NCBI GenBank assembly: GCA_025210805.1
Contig: JAOAQX010000028.1
Span: 124,001-188,000 of the forward strand
DNA: 64,000 nucleotides
Source of the DNA: Flavobacteriales bacterium
GTDB lineage: Bacteria; Bacteroidota; Bacteroidia; Flavobacteriales; CAJXXR01
Reading direction: 5' to 3'
Each line of letters begins with the position of its first letter. Within the stretch, counting starts at the first letter, position 1. The position numbers and the translations under genes were made by a program. This document shows positions 48,821 to 58,422 of the stretch, piece by piece. The notes under the pieces are model-generated. The model was given only the letters and a program-made list of their open reading frames with translations. It had not been told where the DNA came from and ran no database searches.

Positions 48821-49570
48821 ATGAAAGTAAAAGACAGATTAACAGTCATTTTTCTACATGGGAACTCATCTTCGGCAAAAATTTTCGAAGATGTAGTTAA
48901 GAGTCCTGTTTTGAAAATGGAGAAAATTGCTATGAGCTTTTCTGGACATGATCAAATAGATTTTATCGAAAAAAGACCTCATGGTTTATTGGAACAATAT
49001 TGCCAAGAAGTACTAGATGTGACCGATAATATTTTAAATGATGTCGTTTTAGTGGGGAATTCAATGGGTGGTTATGTTGCTCTTGAAGTTGCAGAAAGAA
49101 TAAAGAATTTAAAAGGCTTAGTGATTATGGGAACTGCTCCTATTACGGGCCCACAGGATATGGAAAAGGCATTTTTGCCCTCAGAGTCTTTAGCTATTTT
49201 TTTAAAGCCAGAATCTACCGAAGACGAAGTAGGACAAGCGATAGAATCTGCTGTTTATGACAAAAAAACAATTCCGTTTCATACTGAGTCTTATTTTCAA
49301 ACAGACCCAAGAGTAAGAACATCTATGGGAATTGAATTAACGCAAGGGCAGATGAAAAATCAATTTGAAATCTATACCACATTGCCCATCAAAAAAATGA
49401 TTATTCATGGAGCAATGGATCCTACACTGTCTATAGAATACCTTAAGGAAGTGGATGAAATTGCAGGAGAAAAAAGCCGCTTATCAATTTTAGAAAAATG
49501 TGGTCATTATCCTAGTATAGATGCACCATTGGACTTTATAAATAAATTGAATTCATTCCTAAGTGAGTAA
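48821..49570 (+). CDS. Alpha/beta hydrolase
   Basis: A 249-residue hydrolase. I chose ATG 48821 (MKVKDRLTVIFLHGNSSS); the longer frame from 48716 adds a hydrophobic leader that would start within a hairpin region. Nucleophile elbow GNSMGG, oxyanion strand FLHGNSS, acid in HGAMDPTL and His in KCGHYPSID complete the site. It belongs to the broad esterase/BioH-like group; the substrate is not evident. A LuxR-type regulator gene follows after 10 bases. Confidence 0.82.
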   Translation: MKVKDRLTVIFLHGNSSSAKIFEDVVKSPVLKMEKIAMSFSGHDQIDFIEKRPHGLLEQYCQEVLDVTDNILNDVVLVGNSMGGYVALEVAERIKNLKGLVIMGTAPITGPQDMEKAFLPSESLAIFLKPESTEDEVGQAIESAVYDKKTIPFHTESYFQTDPRVRTSMGIELTQGQMKNQFEIYTTLPIKKMIIHGAMDPTLSIEYLKEVDEIAGEKSRLSILEKCGHYPSIDAPLDFINKLNSFLSE

Positions 49571-49580
49571 TATCTGGTAA

Positions 49581-50276
49581 ATGAGCGAAGTAATTAAAAA
49601 TCAACATATAGGAAATCAAATGCTCGCCATGAAAATGCGAAATTTGTATAAGGAAGATATCGATAAATTTAAAGATTTAGCCGATTATTTCTCCTTGTCC
49701 TATTATGTAAATGGAAGAAATGTTAAAGAATATTATGACTTTTCAAAACACTTGTACACCAAAGGACACAATGTAGAAAAATTGTTTGAAAAAGGATTTT
49801 CGTACCTCAAAGAAATATCAGACCAAAAAAGCTTAGAATGGACCTTAATAAAAACGGAACAGTTAAATAGATCAGAAGACTTCTTGTCTATTTGTAGTTA
49901 CCCACAATTAATGGCTTTAGATAGAGAGCCCGAGGTAATTCTCACCAATAAGCTTATTTTGGACTCCGAAAAAAATATTAGTTTTTTGAATTTTATGTCG
50001 GAACTTGGTGTAATCGGAGAAATTATAAAAGAATTGGTGCCTAATCTTTATAAAGATAGAGAAAGATGGATGCTTCTTCAATCTCTTACAAAAAGAGAAA
50101 AAGATATCATTCAAGAATTAGCAACAGGAAAAAAACTCTATGATATTTCTGATGCTATGTGTGTAACAGAAAGTACGCTAAGAACACACAAAAAAAATGT
50201 CTATAGAAAGTTGGGAATTCACAACAGTAGAGAACTTGTTCGCTATGCTTTAATTATGGATTTGATTTTAGATTAG
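49581..50276 (+). CDS. LuxR-family transcriptional regulator
   Basis: A 231-residue protein with a C-terminal LuxR/GerE helix-turn-helix (about residues 167-228: LTKREKDIIQELATGKKLYDIS then TESTLRTHKKNVYRKLGI). The N-terminal 160 residues are helical and match no PAS, REC or autoinducer-binding domain I recognise. It follows the hydrolase gene by 10 bases, so the two are co-expressed and the regulator may respond to the hydrolase substrate or product. That link is inference. Confidence 0.85.
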   Translation: MSEVIKNQHIGNQMLAMKMRNLYKEDIDKFKDLADYFSLSYYVNGRNVKEYYDFSKHLYTKGHNVEKLFEKGFSYLKEISDQKSLEWTLIKTEQLNRSEDFLSICSYPQLMALDREPEVILTNKLILDSEKNISFLNFMSELGVIGEIIKELVPNLYKDRERWMLLQSLTKREKDIIQELATGKKLYDISDAMCVTESTLRTHKKNVYRKLGIHNSRELVRYALIMDLILD

Positions 50277-50326
50277 CTAAAATTCGTTTTAATTTTCAGA
50301 ACTTTATTAAATAAAATTACGAACAG

Positions 50327-50359
50327 TTGTTCACATCTCAATTGGCATAACTATCTTTG
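50327..50359 (+). promoter_or_regulatory. Bacteroidota-type promoter for uvrA
   Basis: TTG at 50327-50329, a 22-base spacer and TATCTTTG at 50352-50359 match TTG/TAnnTTTG. It lies 67 bases before the uvrA ATG. No SOS-box-like palindrome was noticed. Confidence 0.6.
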
Positions 50360-50425
50360 TGGTTTGGTGAATTTAAAGATCTTCAAAGGATCATTCACTT
50401 CAAAAACAGAACCTTTCAATAGAAG

Positions 50426-53272
50426 ATGACATTGGATAATAAAGAACAATACCTCGAAGTCTTTGGTGCTCAAGAGCACAACCTCAAAAATATAGATGTA
50501 TCCATTCCTATGGATAAACTGGTAGTAATTACTGGGCTTAGTGGAAGTGGAAAATCTTCTCTTGCTTTTGATACGATTTATGCAGAAGGGCAAAGGCGAT
50601 ATATCGAAACATTTTCTTCCTATCTCAAGAATTTTTTGGGAAATATGGAAAGACCCAAAGTAGATAAAATCAATGGTTTGAGTCCTGTGATTTCTATAGA
50701 GCAAAAATCTACGAATAAAAATCCTAGATCTACTGTGGGAACCATTACGGAAATCTATGATTTTCTTCGTTTAATGTATGCCCGTCTTTCCGACGCTTAT
50801 TCCTATAACACAGGAGAAAAGATGGTGCAATTTTCTGATGAAGAAATTTTAAAGAGAATCAATGATCGTTTTCAAGGTCAAAAAGTAGCGATTCTTGCAC
50901 CAGTAGTCAAAAACAGAAAAGGACATTATAGAGAGCTCTTAGAAAGTATTCGTAAAAAAGGATTCATTTTCGCATGGATCGATGGAGAAATGCGAGAACT
51001 GGAACTTGGAATGAAGCTCGATCGATATAAAAATCACGATATTGATATTGTGATAGATCGTTTGAGTATAAAAGCAGGAAATGAGGAACGCTTGAAAAGC
51101 TCAGTGGAATTGGCTCTCAAAAATGGGAATAATGTTTTAAGGATTTATAATTATGACAGCCAAGAACTAACCTATTTTAGTAGAGAACTGATGTGTTCTT
51201 CAACAGGATTGGCGTATCCAAGTCCAGAACCCAATAGTTTTTCTTTCAATTCTCCTAAAGGGGCTTGTCCTGCGTGTAGAGGAATTGGGGAAAAACATGT
51301 ATCGGATATTTCTAAAATAGTTCCCGACGAAGAATTGAGTATTAAGCAAGGAGTAATTCAGCCACTTAAAAACAAGAAAAGTCTTTGGGTAAAACAACAA
51401 ATAGAGGCTATTTGTAAACGTTTTGCATTCAAAGATACTACCCCTTGGAAGGAGATTCCCGAAGAGGGGAAAAATGCGTTACTTTATGGTTTCAAAGGTT
51501 CTGTAAAGTCTATAAATGAAGCCGTGGGTGTTCGCCAAGAAGTGAAAATTGATTTTGGTGGTTTTGTAAATTATATTCAAGAGCAATTTGAGCAAGAGGA
51601 TTCTCAAAAAATTAAAAGAGAAGCATCGGAATATATTTCCAAAATAGCTTGTCCAGACTGTGGAGGTCAAAAACTGAAAATAGAATCATTACATTTTAAG
51701 ATAAACGAAAAAAATATTGCCGAAGTATCTTCCTTAGATATTTTGACTTTAAAAAACTTTATAAAAGAAACAGAAGGAAATTTTTCTTCAAAAAAACAAA
51801 AAATTGCCGAGCAAATCCTTTTAGAAATCAATAAAAGAATAGACTTTTTACTTGATGTAGGGCTGGGTTATTTGTCTTTGGGTCGCCAAGTAAAAACATT
51901 ATCAGGTGGAGAATCTCAAAGAATAAGATTAGCTACACAAATAGGATCGCAGTTAGAAGGCGTACTCTATATTTTGGATGAACCAAGTATTGGACTTCAC
52001 CAAAGAGATAATACACGATTGATAAACTCTTTGAAATCACTAAGAGATATAGGGAATTCTGTGATGGTCGTAGAGCACGATAGAGAAATCATGGAAGAGG
52101 CTGATTATATCCTAGATTTAGGACCTGGGGCAGGTAAAAATGGAGGATCTATCATCGCTCAAGGAAAGCTAGAAGACATCATGAGAGATTCCCCAAGTAC
52201 GGGAGCGTATCTCAATTTTGAAAAATACACACCACTTTCTCAAAAAAGAGAAGGAAATGGAGAAATCATAGAACTGATAGGAGCTACAGGGAATAACCTC
52301 CAAGATGTGCATCTCAAATTACCACTAGGAAAATTAGTGGCAGTTACTGGAGTTTCAGGCTCTGGAAAATCTACCTTAATCAATGAAACCTTATATCCTA
52401 TTCTAAATCATCATTTTTATCGAGCGGTTAAAAAACCGATGCCTTACAAAGAAATAAAAGGGATAGAAAACATCGATAAAATAGTGGATATAGATCAAGC
52501 ACCTATTGGGCGTTCGCCAAGATCAAATCCTGCAACTTATACAGGAGTTTGGACACCCATAAGAAAATTATTTGCAGAGGTTCCTGAGGCAAAAATTAGA
52601 GGTTATAAAATAGGACGTTTTTCTTTTAATGTAAAAGGAGGACGCTGTGAAGAATGCCAAGGAGGTGGGCAAAAACTCATCGAAATGAATTTTTTACCAG
52701 ATGTATATGTTCCTTGTGAAACCTGTAGAGGAAAACGCTTTAATAAAGAAACGTTAGAGATTCGATACAAAGGAAAAAACATCAACGATATTTTGGAAAT
52801 GAGTATCAAAGAAGCTGCTCAATTTTTCGATCAAATTCCTTCTATCTACCGTCATTTAAAAACCTTAGTTGATGTGGGGCTAGGTTATATCCATCTAGGA
52901 CAATCTTCCACAACGCTTTCTGGAGGGGAAGCACAGAGGGTGAAACTGGCATCAGAACTGAGTAAAAGAGATACAGGTAAAACACTCTTTATTCTTGATG
53001 AACCTACAACAGGACTCCATTTTCAAGATGTTCATGTTTTAATGGAAGTTCTTAATGCTATTGTGGACAAAGGAAATACCGTAGTGGTGATAGAGCATAA
53101 TATGGACGTGATTAAAAATGCTGATCATATTATTGATTTAGGACCAGAAGGAGGAGATAGAGGAGGAGAAATCATGGCAGAAGGAGACCCTTATGAATTG
53201 ATGGAAAAAGACACGCTAACTGCCAAATACCTCAAAGAAGAAATAGAAAAACACTTAAAATTTGCCAAATAA
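50426..53272 (+). CDS. uvrA: UvrABC excinuclease subunit A
   Basis: A 948-residue DNA damage-recognition ATPase of nucleotide excision repair. Two ABC cassettes are present, with Walker [10 protein letters not shown] near residue 37 and GVSGSGKST near 645, and the signatures TLSGGESQR and TLSGGEAQR. Zinc modules [14 protein letters not shown] and the CEECQGGG...CETC pair are intact. [13 protein letters not shown] is the UvrB/DNA-contact region. Length is normal. The nrnA-like gene starts 4 bases after the stop. Confidence 0.97.
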   Translation: MTLDNKEQYLEVFGAQEHNLKNIDVSIPMDKLVVITGLSGSGKSSLAFDTIYAEGQRRYIETFSSYLKNFLGNMERPKVDKINGLSPVISIEQKSTNKNPRSTVGTITEIYDFLRLMYARLSDAYSYNTGEKMVQFSDEEILKRINDRFQGQKVAILAPVVKNRKGHYRELLESIRKKGFIFAWIDGEMRELELGMKLDRYKNHDIDIVIDRLSIKAGNEERLKSSVELALKNGNNVLRIYNYDSQELTYFSRELMCSSTGLAYPSPEPNSFSFNSPKGACPACRGIGEKHVSDISKIVPDEELSIKQGVIQPLKNKKSLWVKQQIEAICKRFAFKDTTPWKEIPEEGKNALLYGFKGSVKSINEAVGVRQEVKIDFGGFVNYIQEQFEQEDSQKIKREASEYISKIACPDCGGQKLKIESLHFKINEKNIAEVSSLDILTLKNFIKETEGNFSSKKQKIAEQILLEINKRIDFLLDVGLGYLSLGRQVKTLSGGESQRIRLATQIGSQLEGVLYILDEPSIGLHQRDNTRLINSLKSLRDIGNSVMVVEHDREIMEEADYILDLGPGAGKNGGSIIAQGKLEDIMRDSPSTGAYLNFEKYTPLSQKREGNGEIIELIGATGNNLQDVHLKLPLGKLVAVTGVSGSGKSTLINETLYPILNHHFYRAVKKPMPYKEIKGIENIDKIVDIDQAPIGRSPRSNPATYTGVWTPIRKLFAEVPEAKIRGYKIGRFSFNVKGGRCEECQGGGQKLIEMNFLPDVYVPCETCRGKRFNKETLEIRYKGKNINDILEMSIKEAAQFFDQIPSIYRHLKTLVDVGLGYIHLGQSSTTLSGGEAQRVKLASELSKRDTGKTLFILDEPTTGLHFQDVHVLMEVLNAIVDKGNTVVVIEHNMDVIKNADHIIDLGPEGGDRGGEIMAEGDPYELMEKDTLTAKYLKEEIEKHLKFAK

Positions 53273-53276
53273 GCTT

Positions 53277-54272
53277 ATGCTAAAAATATCATTAGATCAA
53301 GTAGAAAATATTGTTTGTATTGCTCATAAAGGACCCGATGGAGATGCTGTAGGAAGCACGGTTGCACTAGCCTCTTTTTTAAACAAAATGGGAAAGAATG
53401 CACAGGTCGTTTTGCCTAATCCAGCACCACCATATTTGCAATTTATGCCAAAAACTGATAAGATTATTAATCATGATAATCATCCTGAGCAAGCTAAAAA
53501 ACTCCTTGCAGAAGCTGATCTTATTTTTTGTTTAGATTTTAATACTCCAGCTAGAGTAGGAACTCTAGAAAAGGCTTTGGTAGAAAGTAAAGCATATAAA
53601 GTGATGATAGACCATCATCTTTATCCTGCGGATTTTTGCAATGAAATAATTTCCAAACCCGAAATTTCTTCAACTTGCCAGTTGGTTTTTGATTTTATGG
53701 CAACTATTGATGAAACATTGATCTATGATCAAGAGATTATGACTTCCATTTATACAGGGATTCTGACAGATACAGGTTCTTTTAGATTTAGTTCTGTAGA
53801 TGGAAGAACTCATGAAATAGCACAAAAATTTATTGACAGAGGCTTTGATCATGAACGTATTCATCGGGAAATATTTGATCAAAACAAGATTGAAAGAATG
53901 AAGTTGATGGGATATTGTATCCATCAAAAAATGGAAATATTGGAAAAAGAGTCATTGGGAATTCTGACAATTACTCAAGAAGAATTAAATGAGTTTTCTT
54001 GTGAAAAATCGGATACTGAAGGATTTGTAAATATGCTTCTTTCTCTAGAAGGAGTGGAGGTTGCAGGATTTTTTATCCAACAAGGAGAAATGACAAAACT
54101 CTCTTTTAGAGCAGTAGGAAACTGGAATGTAAACGAAATAATGAGTGAATATTTTGAGGGAGGCGGACATAAAAGTGCCGCTGGAGGTCAGTTTAAAGGC
54201 AATCCTGAGGAAACAGTGCATTTTTTCTATGAAAATGTTCTTCCTACACTTTCAAAATACCATCATGAGTAA
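53277..54272 (+). CDS. nrnA: DHH-family phosphoesterase (NrnA-like, oligoribonuclease/pAp phosphatase)
   Basis: A 331-residue DHH/DHHA1 protein. Metal ligands are in HKGPDGDAVGST, FCLDFNTPAR, MIDHHLYP and LTDTGSFRF; the DHHA1 signature is GGGHKSAAGGQF. ATG 53277 avoids overlap with uvrA; a TTG at 53262 is possible but overlaps. Such enzymes degrade nanoRNAs, 3'-phosphoadenosine-5'-phosphate or pApA, the last being a c-di-AMP breakdown product. This is relevant because cdaA is also in the window. Confidence 0.9.
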   Translation: MLKISLDQVENIVCIAHKGPDGDAVGSTVALASFLNKMGKNAQVVLPNPAPPYLQFMPKTDKIINHDNHPEQAKKLLAEADLIFCLDFNTPARVGTLEKALVESKAYKVMIDHHLYPADFCNEIISKPEISSTCQLVFDFMATIDETLIYDQEIMTSIYTGILTDTGSFRFSSVDGRTHEIAQKFIDRGFDHERIHREIFDQNKIERMKLMGYCIHQKMEILEKESLGILTITQEELNEFSCEKSDTEGFVNMLLSLEGVEVAGFFIQQGEMTKLSFRAVGNWNVNEIMSEYFEGGGHKSAAGGQFKGNPEETVHFFYENVLPTLSKYHHE

Positions 54273-54744
54273 AAAAGAAGAGCGTACCCAAGCTTTTGGA
54301 GAGAATGGCTATTTCGGAATCGGAATTGTGACACCAAAGAACGAGTATAATATTGGCTCTCTTTGGAGAACAGCTTATTTAATGGGAGCAAGCTTTATCT
54401 TTACAATAAAAAAAAGGTATAAAAAGCAAAGCTCCGACACTACGAAATCTTGGACTAAAATACCTCTTTTTCATTTTGAAGATATTCATGATCTCAAAAA
54501 ACATTTACCTTACCAATGCCAGCTTATCGGAGTAGAAATGGCAGACAATGCTCATTGGTTACAGGATTTTGAACATCCAAAACGTGCCATTTACCTTCTG
54601 GGAGCTGAGGATACAGGTTTGCCCAAATATATTGCCCAAGAATGTCATGAGCTCATCAAAATCCCATCAGTTTTAGATCGTTCATTAAATGTTGCAAACG
54701 CAGGCTCGGTAATTCTTTATGATAGATTAGTAAAAACAAAGTGA
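54265..54744 (+). CDS. TrmH/SpoU-type RNA methyltransferase
   Basis: A 159-residue protein from ATG 54265, which overlaps the nrnA stop by 8 bases; longer frames would read through nrnA. The SPOUT knot motifs are IVTPKNEYNIGSLWRTAYLMG, IYLLGAEDTGLP and LNVANAGSVILYDRL. It should methylate a tRNA or rRNA ribose 2'-O. The usual VAVA of the last motif is VANA here. No N-terminal RNA-binding extension is present, as in the TrmL-size class. Confidence 0.87.
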   Translation: MSKKEERTQAFGENGYFGIGIVTPKNEYNIGSLWRTAYLMGASFIFTIKKRYKKQSSDTTKSWTKIPLFHFEDIHDLKKHLPYQCQLIGVEMADNAHWLQDFEHPKRAIYLLGAEDTGLPKYIAQECHELIKIPSVLDRSLNVANAGSVILYDRLVKTK

Positions 54745-54835
54745 TATTTATCAAATGGTTTTATGTCATTTTTTAAAAAGAATGTAAGGCATTGTATTTT
54801 GAAAGGACTAAACGATAGTTTTAAACAACAAGAAA

Positions 54836-55537
54836 ATGAAAAAATTAGTATTAGCCCTTTTGCTACTTGTGTCTCAACTTGGAATGAGTCAAACAAGTAT
54901 TTTTAATGAATTATTGAATAAACATGTTAGTTCTCAGGGAAAAGTAGATTATGCAGGACTTCAAAAAAATGAAGCAAAGCTTGATAAGTATCTAGATTAC
55001 TTATCAAACCTTAATATGGATGGATGGAATAAGAAGAAAAAAATGGCAACACTAATGAATGCCTACAATGCTTATACCATCAAATTGATTCTAAAAAATT
55101 ACCCAACAAAAAGCATTATGAACATCAAAGAAGGGGGTAAAAATGCTTGGGCGATTCGGATTGCCAAAATAGGAAATAAAACCTATACTTTGGATGAACT
55201 AGAAAATAAAGTACTCAGAGTAAAATATTTTGATCCTAGAATTCATGTAGGGGTAAATTGTGCGGCAAAATCATGTCCGAAATTGCATAATAAAGCCTTT
55301 ACAGCCGCCAATATGGACAGAGAGTTAGATCAATTGATGCGTCAGTTTATTAATGACTCATCTAGAAATATGATCTCTAAGAATGAAGTAAAACTGTCGA
55401 AGATTTTTGAATGGTACCGTGTAGATTTTGAGAAAAAAACGAGCCTTATTGAATATATTAATAAATATTCTCGTACTGCCGTGAACACAAATGCCCAGAC
55501 AAAGTTTATGGAGTATAATTGGCAACTAAACAAATAG
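54836..55537 (+). CDS. DUF547 secreted protein
   Basis: A 233-residue protein with a signal peptide (MKKLVLALLLLVSQLGMSQ). WNKKKKMATLMNAYNAYTIKLIL and HVGVNCAAKSCPKLHNKAF are the DUF547 hallmarks; the second holds two conserved Cys. The fold resembles transglutaminase-like cysteine enzymes, but no activity is established. It directly precedes rhodanese, DUF2064 and purine nucleoside phosphorylase genes, an order I associate with arsenosugar loci. Confidence 0.88.
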   Translation: MKKLVLALLLLVSQLGMSQTSIFNELLNKHVSSQGKVDYAGLQKNEAKLDKYLDYLSNLNMDGWNKKKKMATLMNAYNAYTIKLILKNYPTKSIMNIKEGGKNAWAIRIAKIGNKTYTLDELENKVLRVKYFDPRIHVGVNCAAKSCPKLHNKAFTAANMDRELDQLMRQFINDSSRNMISKNEVKLSKIFEWYRVDFEKKTSLIEYINKYSRTAVNTNAQTKFMEYNWQLNK

Positions 55538-56044
55538 ATGAAACAGTTTTTTCTACTTATTTTTTTAGGATTTTTTTCTGTAAATCTCAGCTTTGGTCAA
55601 AGCAAAGAGTTTTGTGCAACAATAGATAACTTGTTGAGTTTTTCTGTGGACACCATAATGCCCCAGACATTGGCAAATAAAAACCTGAAAGATTTTATCA
55701 TATTAGATACCCGTCAAGAGAAAGAATATCTCACAAGCCATCTAGCAAATGCTCAATTTGTAGATTATGATCGTTTTGATATTGCAGATTTCAAGAAGAA
55801 AAACCCCAATACTTTTAAACCCGTTTTGGTGTATTGTACAGTGGGTTACCGAAGCGAAAAAATAGGAGAAAAACTCAAAAAAGAAGGTTATCGTTTTGTC
55901 TATAATCTATATGGAGGAATTGTAGAATGGAAGAATCAAGAAAATCGTATCTTGAACCTACAAAACAAAACCACAGAAGAAGTACATACGTATTCCAAGG
56001 AATGGAGTAAATGGCTATTGAAAGGAATTAAAATTTATGACTAA
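55538..56044 (+). CDS. Periplasmic rhodanese-like protein
   Basis: A 168-residue single-domain rhodanese with a signal peptide (residues 1-20 ending NLSFG). The active-site Cys100 is in VYCTVGYRSE and the strand FIILDTRQEKEY starts the domain, so catalysis is possible. Rhodaneses move sulfane sulfur or, in Acr2-like forms, reduce arsenate. It begins directly after the DUF547 stop and overlaps the next gene by 8 bases. Its role in the operon is not known. Confidence 0.85.
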   Translation: MKQFFLLIFLGFFSVNLSFGQSKEFCATIDNLLSFSVDTIMPQTLANKNLKDFIILDTRQEKEYLTSHLANAQFVDYDRFDIADFKKKNPNTFKPVLVYCTVGYRSEKIGEKLKKEGYRFVYNLYGGIVEWKNQENRILNLQNKTTEEVHTYSKEWSKWLLKGIKIYD

Positions 56045-56699
56045 AAATCTCATCATAGTATTTGTGAAAAACCTCTCTAAAGGAAAGGTGAAAACTCGGT
56101 TAGCCAAAACAATTGGAGACGAGAATGCCTTGAAAGTTTATAAAGCTTTACTAGAAAAAACACAAACTGTTGTAGAAAATTTATTGATCGATTCACAAGT
56201 GCATTTTTCAGAAAAAATAGCGGATGAAAATTGGGATTTGTCTCAGAAATTTGTACAAGTTGGAGATGATTTAGGAGCACGAATGCAAAAAGCTTTTCAA
56301 GAAGCCTTTCAAAATGGGTATGAAAAAATTGTATTAATTGGTTCTGATCTTCCCAGTATTTCATCAGATTTTATTCAGGAAGCCTTTCAAGTTTTAGAAC
56401 AAAAAGAACTGGTATTTGGTCCTGCAGAAGATGGAGGATATTATTTGATTGGAATGAAAAATATGTACAAATATCCGTTTGAAAATAAAGCTTGGAGTAC
56501 GCCCAGCTTGTTAGATCAAACTAGGAAGGAATTAGCACATAAAAAGATTTCTTACGGTTTACTTTCCACCTTAAACGATATTGATACCTTTGAAGACTTA
56601 AAACAGTATCCAGAATTTTTAAACATAATCACAGATGTTAATAAAACAGTTGGAAGAAACCAAAAAGTTTCTACTCTCACAAGAAATTTCGGCACCTGA
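56037..56699 (+). CDS. TIGR04282/DUF2064 glycosyltransferase
   Basis: A 220-residue GT-A-like enzyme. IVFVKNLSKGKVKTRLAKTIG is the nucleotide-binding start, LIGSDLPSIS supplies the metal-binding Asp, and GPAEDGGYYLIGM is the late motif; together they define the family called arsenosugar biosynthesis glycosyltransferase. The last 65 bases overlap the punA start in another frame, an unusually long overlap. The arsenic link is from family naming; no methyltransferase (ArsM) or radical SAM ArsS gene is visible. Confidence 0.85.
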   Translation: MTKNLIIVFVKNLSKGKVKTRLAKTIGDENALKVYKALLEKTQTVVENLLIDSQVHFSEKIADENWDLSQKFVQVGDDLGARMQKAFQEAFQNGYEKIVLIGSDLPSISSDFIQEAFQVLEQKELVFGPAEDGGYYLIGMKNMYKYPFENKAWSTPSLLDQTRKELAHKKISYGLLSTLNDIDTFEDLKQYPEFLNIITDVNKTVGRNQKVSTLTRNFGT

Positions 56700-57450
56700 A
56701 ATAGGAATTATCCTTGGAACAGGGCTCGGGAAATTGATCGACCATATCCAAATAGAAAAAACAATCCCTTATGAAAAAATTCCACATTTTCCACTTTCTA
56801 CAGTGGAGAGTCATAGTGGAAACCTTGTTTATGGAACATTAGAAGGGAAAAAAGTGATGGTAATGCAAGGGCGTTTCCATTTATATGAAGGATATTCTTT
56901 TCAAGAAATTACTTATCCAGTACGAGTGATGAAATCATTGGGAGTAAATACCTTATTGCTTTCTAATGCAGCTGGAGCCTTAAATACCGATTTTAAGAAG
57001 GCAGAAATCATGCTTTTGGATGATCATATTAACCTTCAAGGCGGAAGCCCGTTAATAGGAAAAAATCACGATGAACTCGGACCTAGATTTCCAGATATGG
57101 CAGAGCCTTATACTTTGGAACTCAATAAAAAAATGAAAAGAATAGCCCAAGAAAAGGGAATTCAACTTCATGAAGGTGTTTATGTGGCTGTAGCAGGGCC
57201 ACAATTGGAAACCCGTGCAGAGTATCGTTTTCTACACAGAATAGGAGCAGATGCCGTGGGAATGAGTACTGCCCCAGAAGCCACCGTAGCAGTGCATGCA
57301 GGAATGCAATGCTGTGCCGTTTCTGTTCTCACAGACGAATGTGATCCCGATCATCTTGAAAAAGTAAACATCGCAGATATCCTTGCCGCAGCTGCTCAAG
57401 CAGAGCCCAATATGATAGAGTTGTTTAAAGGATTGGTAAAAGAAATTTAG
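56635..57450 (+). CDS. punA: Purine nucleoside phosphorylase I
   Basis: A 271-residue trimeric-type PNP that splits guanosine, inosine or related nucleosides with phosphate. GIILGTGLGKLI is the phosphate loop, VMQGRFHLYEGYS, LSNAAGALN, GPQLETRAEYRF and VGMSTAPEATVA are PNP-I motifs. ATG 56635 gives the normal N-terminus even though it lies 65 bases inside the previous gene. In arsenosugar synthesis a nucleoside-cleaving enzyme is needed, but a plain salvage role is equally possible. Confidence 0.94.
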   Translation: MLIKQLEETKKFLLSQEISAPEIGIILGTGLGKLIDHIQIEKTIPYEKIPHFPLSTVESHSGNLVYGTLEGKKVMVMQGRFHLYEGYSFQEITYPVRVMKSLGVNTLLLSNAAGALNTDFKKAEIMLLDDHINLQGGSPLIGKNHDELGPRFPDMAEPYTLELNKKMKRIAQEKGIQLHEGVYVAVAGPQLETRAEYRFLHRIGADAVGMSTAPEATVAVHAGMQCCAVSVLTDECDPDHLEKVNIADILAAAAQAEPNMIELFKGLVKEI

Positions 57451-57477
57451 CAAAGTCTAAAAATATCGATAGCATTG

Positions 57478-57511
57478 AAAAGCTCAGTTCCTAGAATTGA
57501 GCTTTTTTTTT
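57478..57511 (+). terminator. Terminator after punA
   Basis: AAAAGCTCAGTTC, loop CTA, GAATTGAGCTTTTTTTTT: a 13-bp stem (one G-U) with a strong T run, 28 bases past the stop. Confidence 0.87.
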
Positions 57512-57522
57512 GAGATCATTTT

Positions 57523-57696
57523 ATGATTAGGAACTATATTAAGACCGTTGCAAGCTAAGTTAAAGATATTGCAGAATATATGCCAGATTCACATGATTTT
57601 ATAACAATAGGCGGTAAGGGAGAAGCATTTTATTACGTAGTTCAAACCATTGATATTTGGGAAGAACATTTGGAGAAATTGATATTTTTGAAATAG
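57523..57696 (+). pseudogene. Short coding remnant with an in-frame stop
   Basis: From ATG 57523 the frame reads ten codons, then TAA at 57556, then stays open for 45 codons (VKDIAEYMPDSHDFITIGG, later FYYVVQTIDIWEEHLEKL) to TAG at 57696. The composition looks like protein, and a terminator follows. It may be the end of a deleted gene or a gene killed by one substitution. I recognise no family. Confidence 0.4.
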
Positions 57697-57709
57697 TACC
57701 CTAGATTGA

Positions 57710-57742
57710 GCCAGTTGAACAATACTTCAACTGGCTTTTTAG
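57710..57742 (+). terminator. Terminator after the remnant
   Basis: GCCAGTTGAA (57710-57719) and TTCAACTGGC (57726-57735) form a perfect 10-bp stem followed by TTTTTAG. It supports the idea that a real gene once ended at 57696. Confidence 0.8.
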
Positions 57743-57771
57743 TTTTTAGAATATTCTTTAAATGAAATAGA

Positions 57772-57854
57772 TTTCGATAATTCATGTAAATTTGGTTTGA
57801 TTCTCAGTGTTTTTATGTTTTTTTTATAGTTTGGGAAATTGAAAATTGGCGGTG
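57772..57854 (+). repeat. Direct repeat, copy A (83 bp)
   Basis: Starts TTTCGATAATTC and ends GGGAAATTGAAAATTGGCGGTG. The last 67 bases (57788-57854) match 58976-59042 with a single difference, and a diverged copy lies at 60068-60129. It contains a promoter-like TTTG...TATAGTTTG stretch and sits about 50 bases before the next gene. Confidence 0.85.
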
Positions 57855-57906
57855 GCTAAGGAGAGAAATTTGGTAGACTAATTCAGAAAATTTTATTGTT
57901 ACAATT

Positions 57907-58422
57907 ATGAGATTATTTGTACTAATATTTTTGGTTTATTTCAATTTAGGATGTAAATCTGAAAAAAGAGGAAGTTATGAATTACTTGCAGAATACATTG
58001 CTAAAAATGAATTTTGCATAGATTTTTATGGTGGAGCACGTGAATGTATTAGTTTCACACAGGAACCAATGTATATTCCTATCGATTTTTCAATTAATAA
58101 AACGGATAGTAGTATCCTATTAAGAGAAATATTCAATAATAATTTTGGTGGTCAAAATCTAAGTATTCAAAGCAGTTTAGAATTAATAGAATTTCTTAAC
58201 AGCCGAATCAAGCTATATAAAATGTTGAGTCGTCATTCAGTAAAGGTTGTCAAAACGGCATCTGAAGCTACTCGGGAAATTAGGTTAAGTCCTGTTTTTT
58301 ATCGTAATAGAAATAAATTTGTGTTTATGACAGTTACTCGACAGGAGTTTGCAGAGAAGTGGTTTATTCTATTTAAATTTTCAGAAAATGGGATAAACAC
58401 TCATGACATGTGTTTGTCATGA
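57907..58422 (+). CDS. Small putative lipoprotein of unknown function
   Basis: A 171-residue protein with a likely lipoprotein signal (LVYFNLGC, Cys16). The mature part has no motif I recognise; it contains a Cys pair around residues 38-48 (FCIDFYGGARECISF). It follows repeat copy A and ends in a 10-bp inverted repeat. Small exported orphan genes in such repeat-flanked patches are often immunity proteins, but no toxin is recognisable beside it, so this is only a possibility. Confidence 0.55.
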   Translation: MRLFVLIFLVYFNLGCKSEKRGSYELLAEYIAKNEFCIDFYGGARECISFTQEPMYIPIDFSINKTDSSILLREIFNNNFGGQNLSIQSSLELIEFLNSRIKLYKMLSRHSVKVVKTASEATREIRLSPVFYRNRNKFVFMTVTRQEFAEKWFILFKFSENGINTHDMCLS

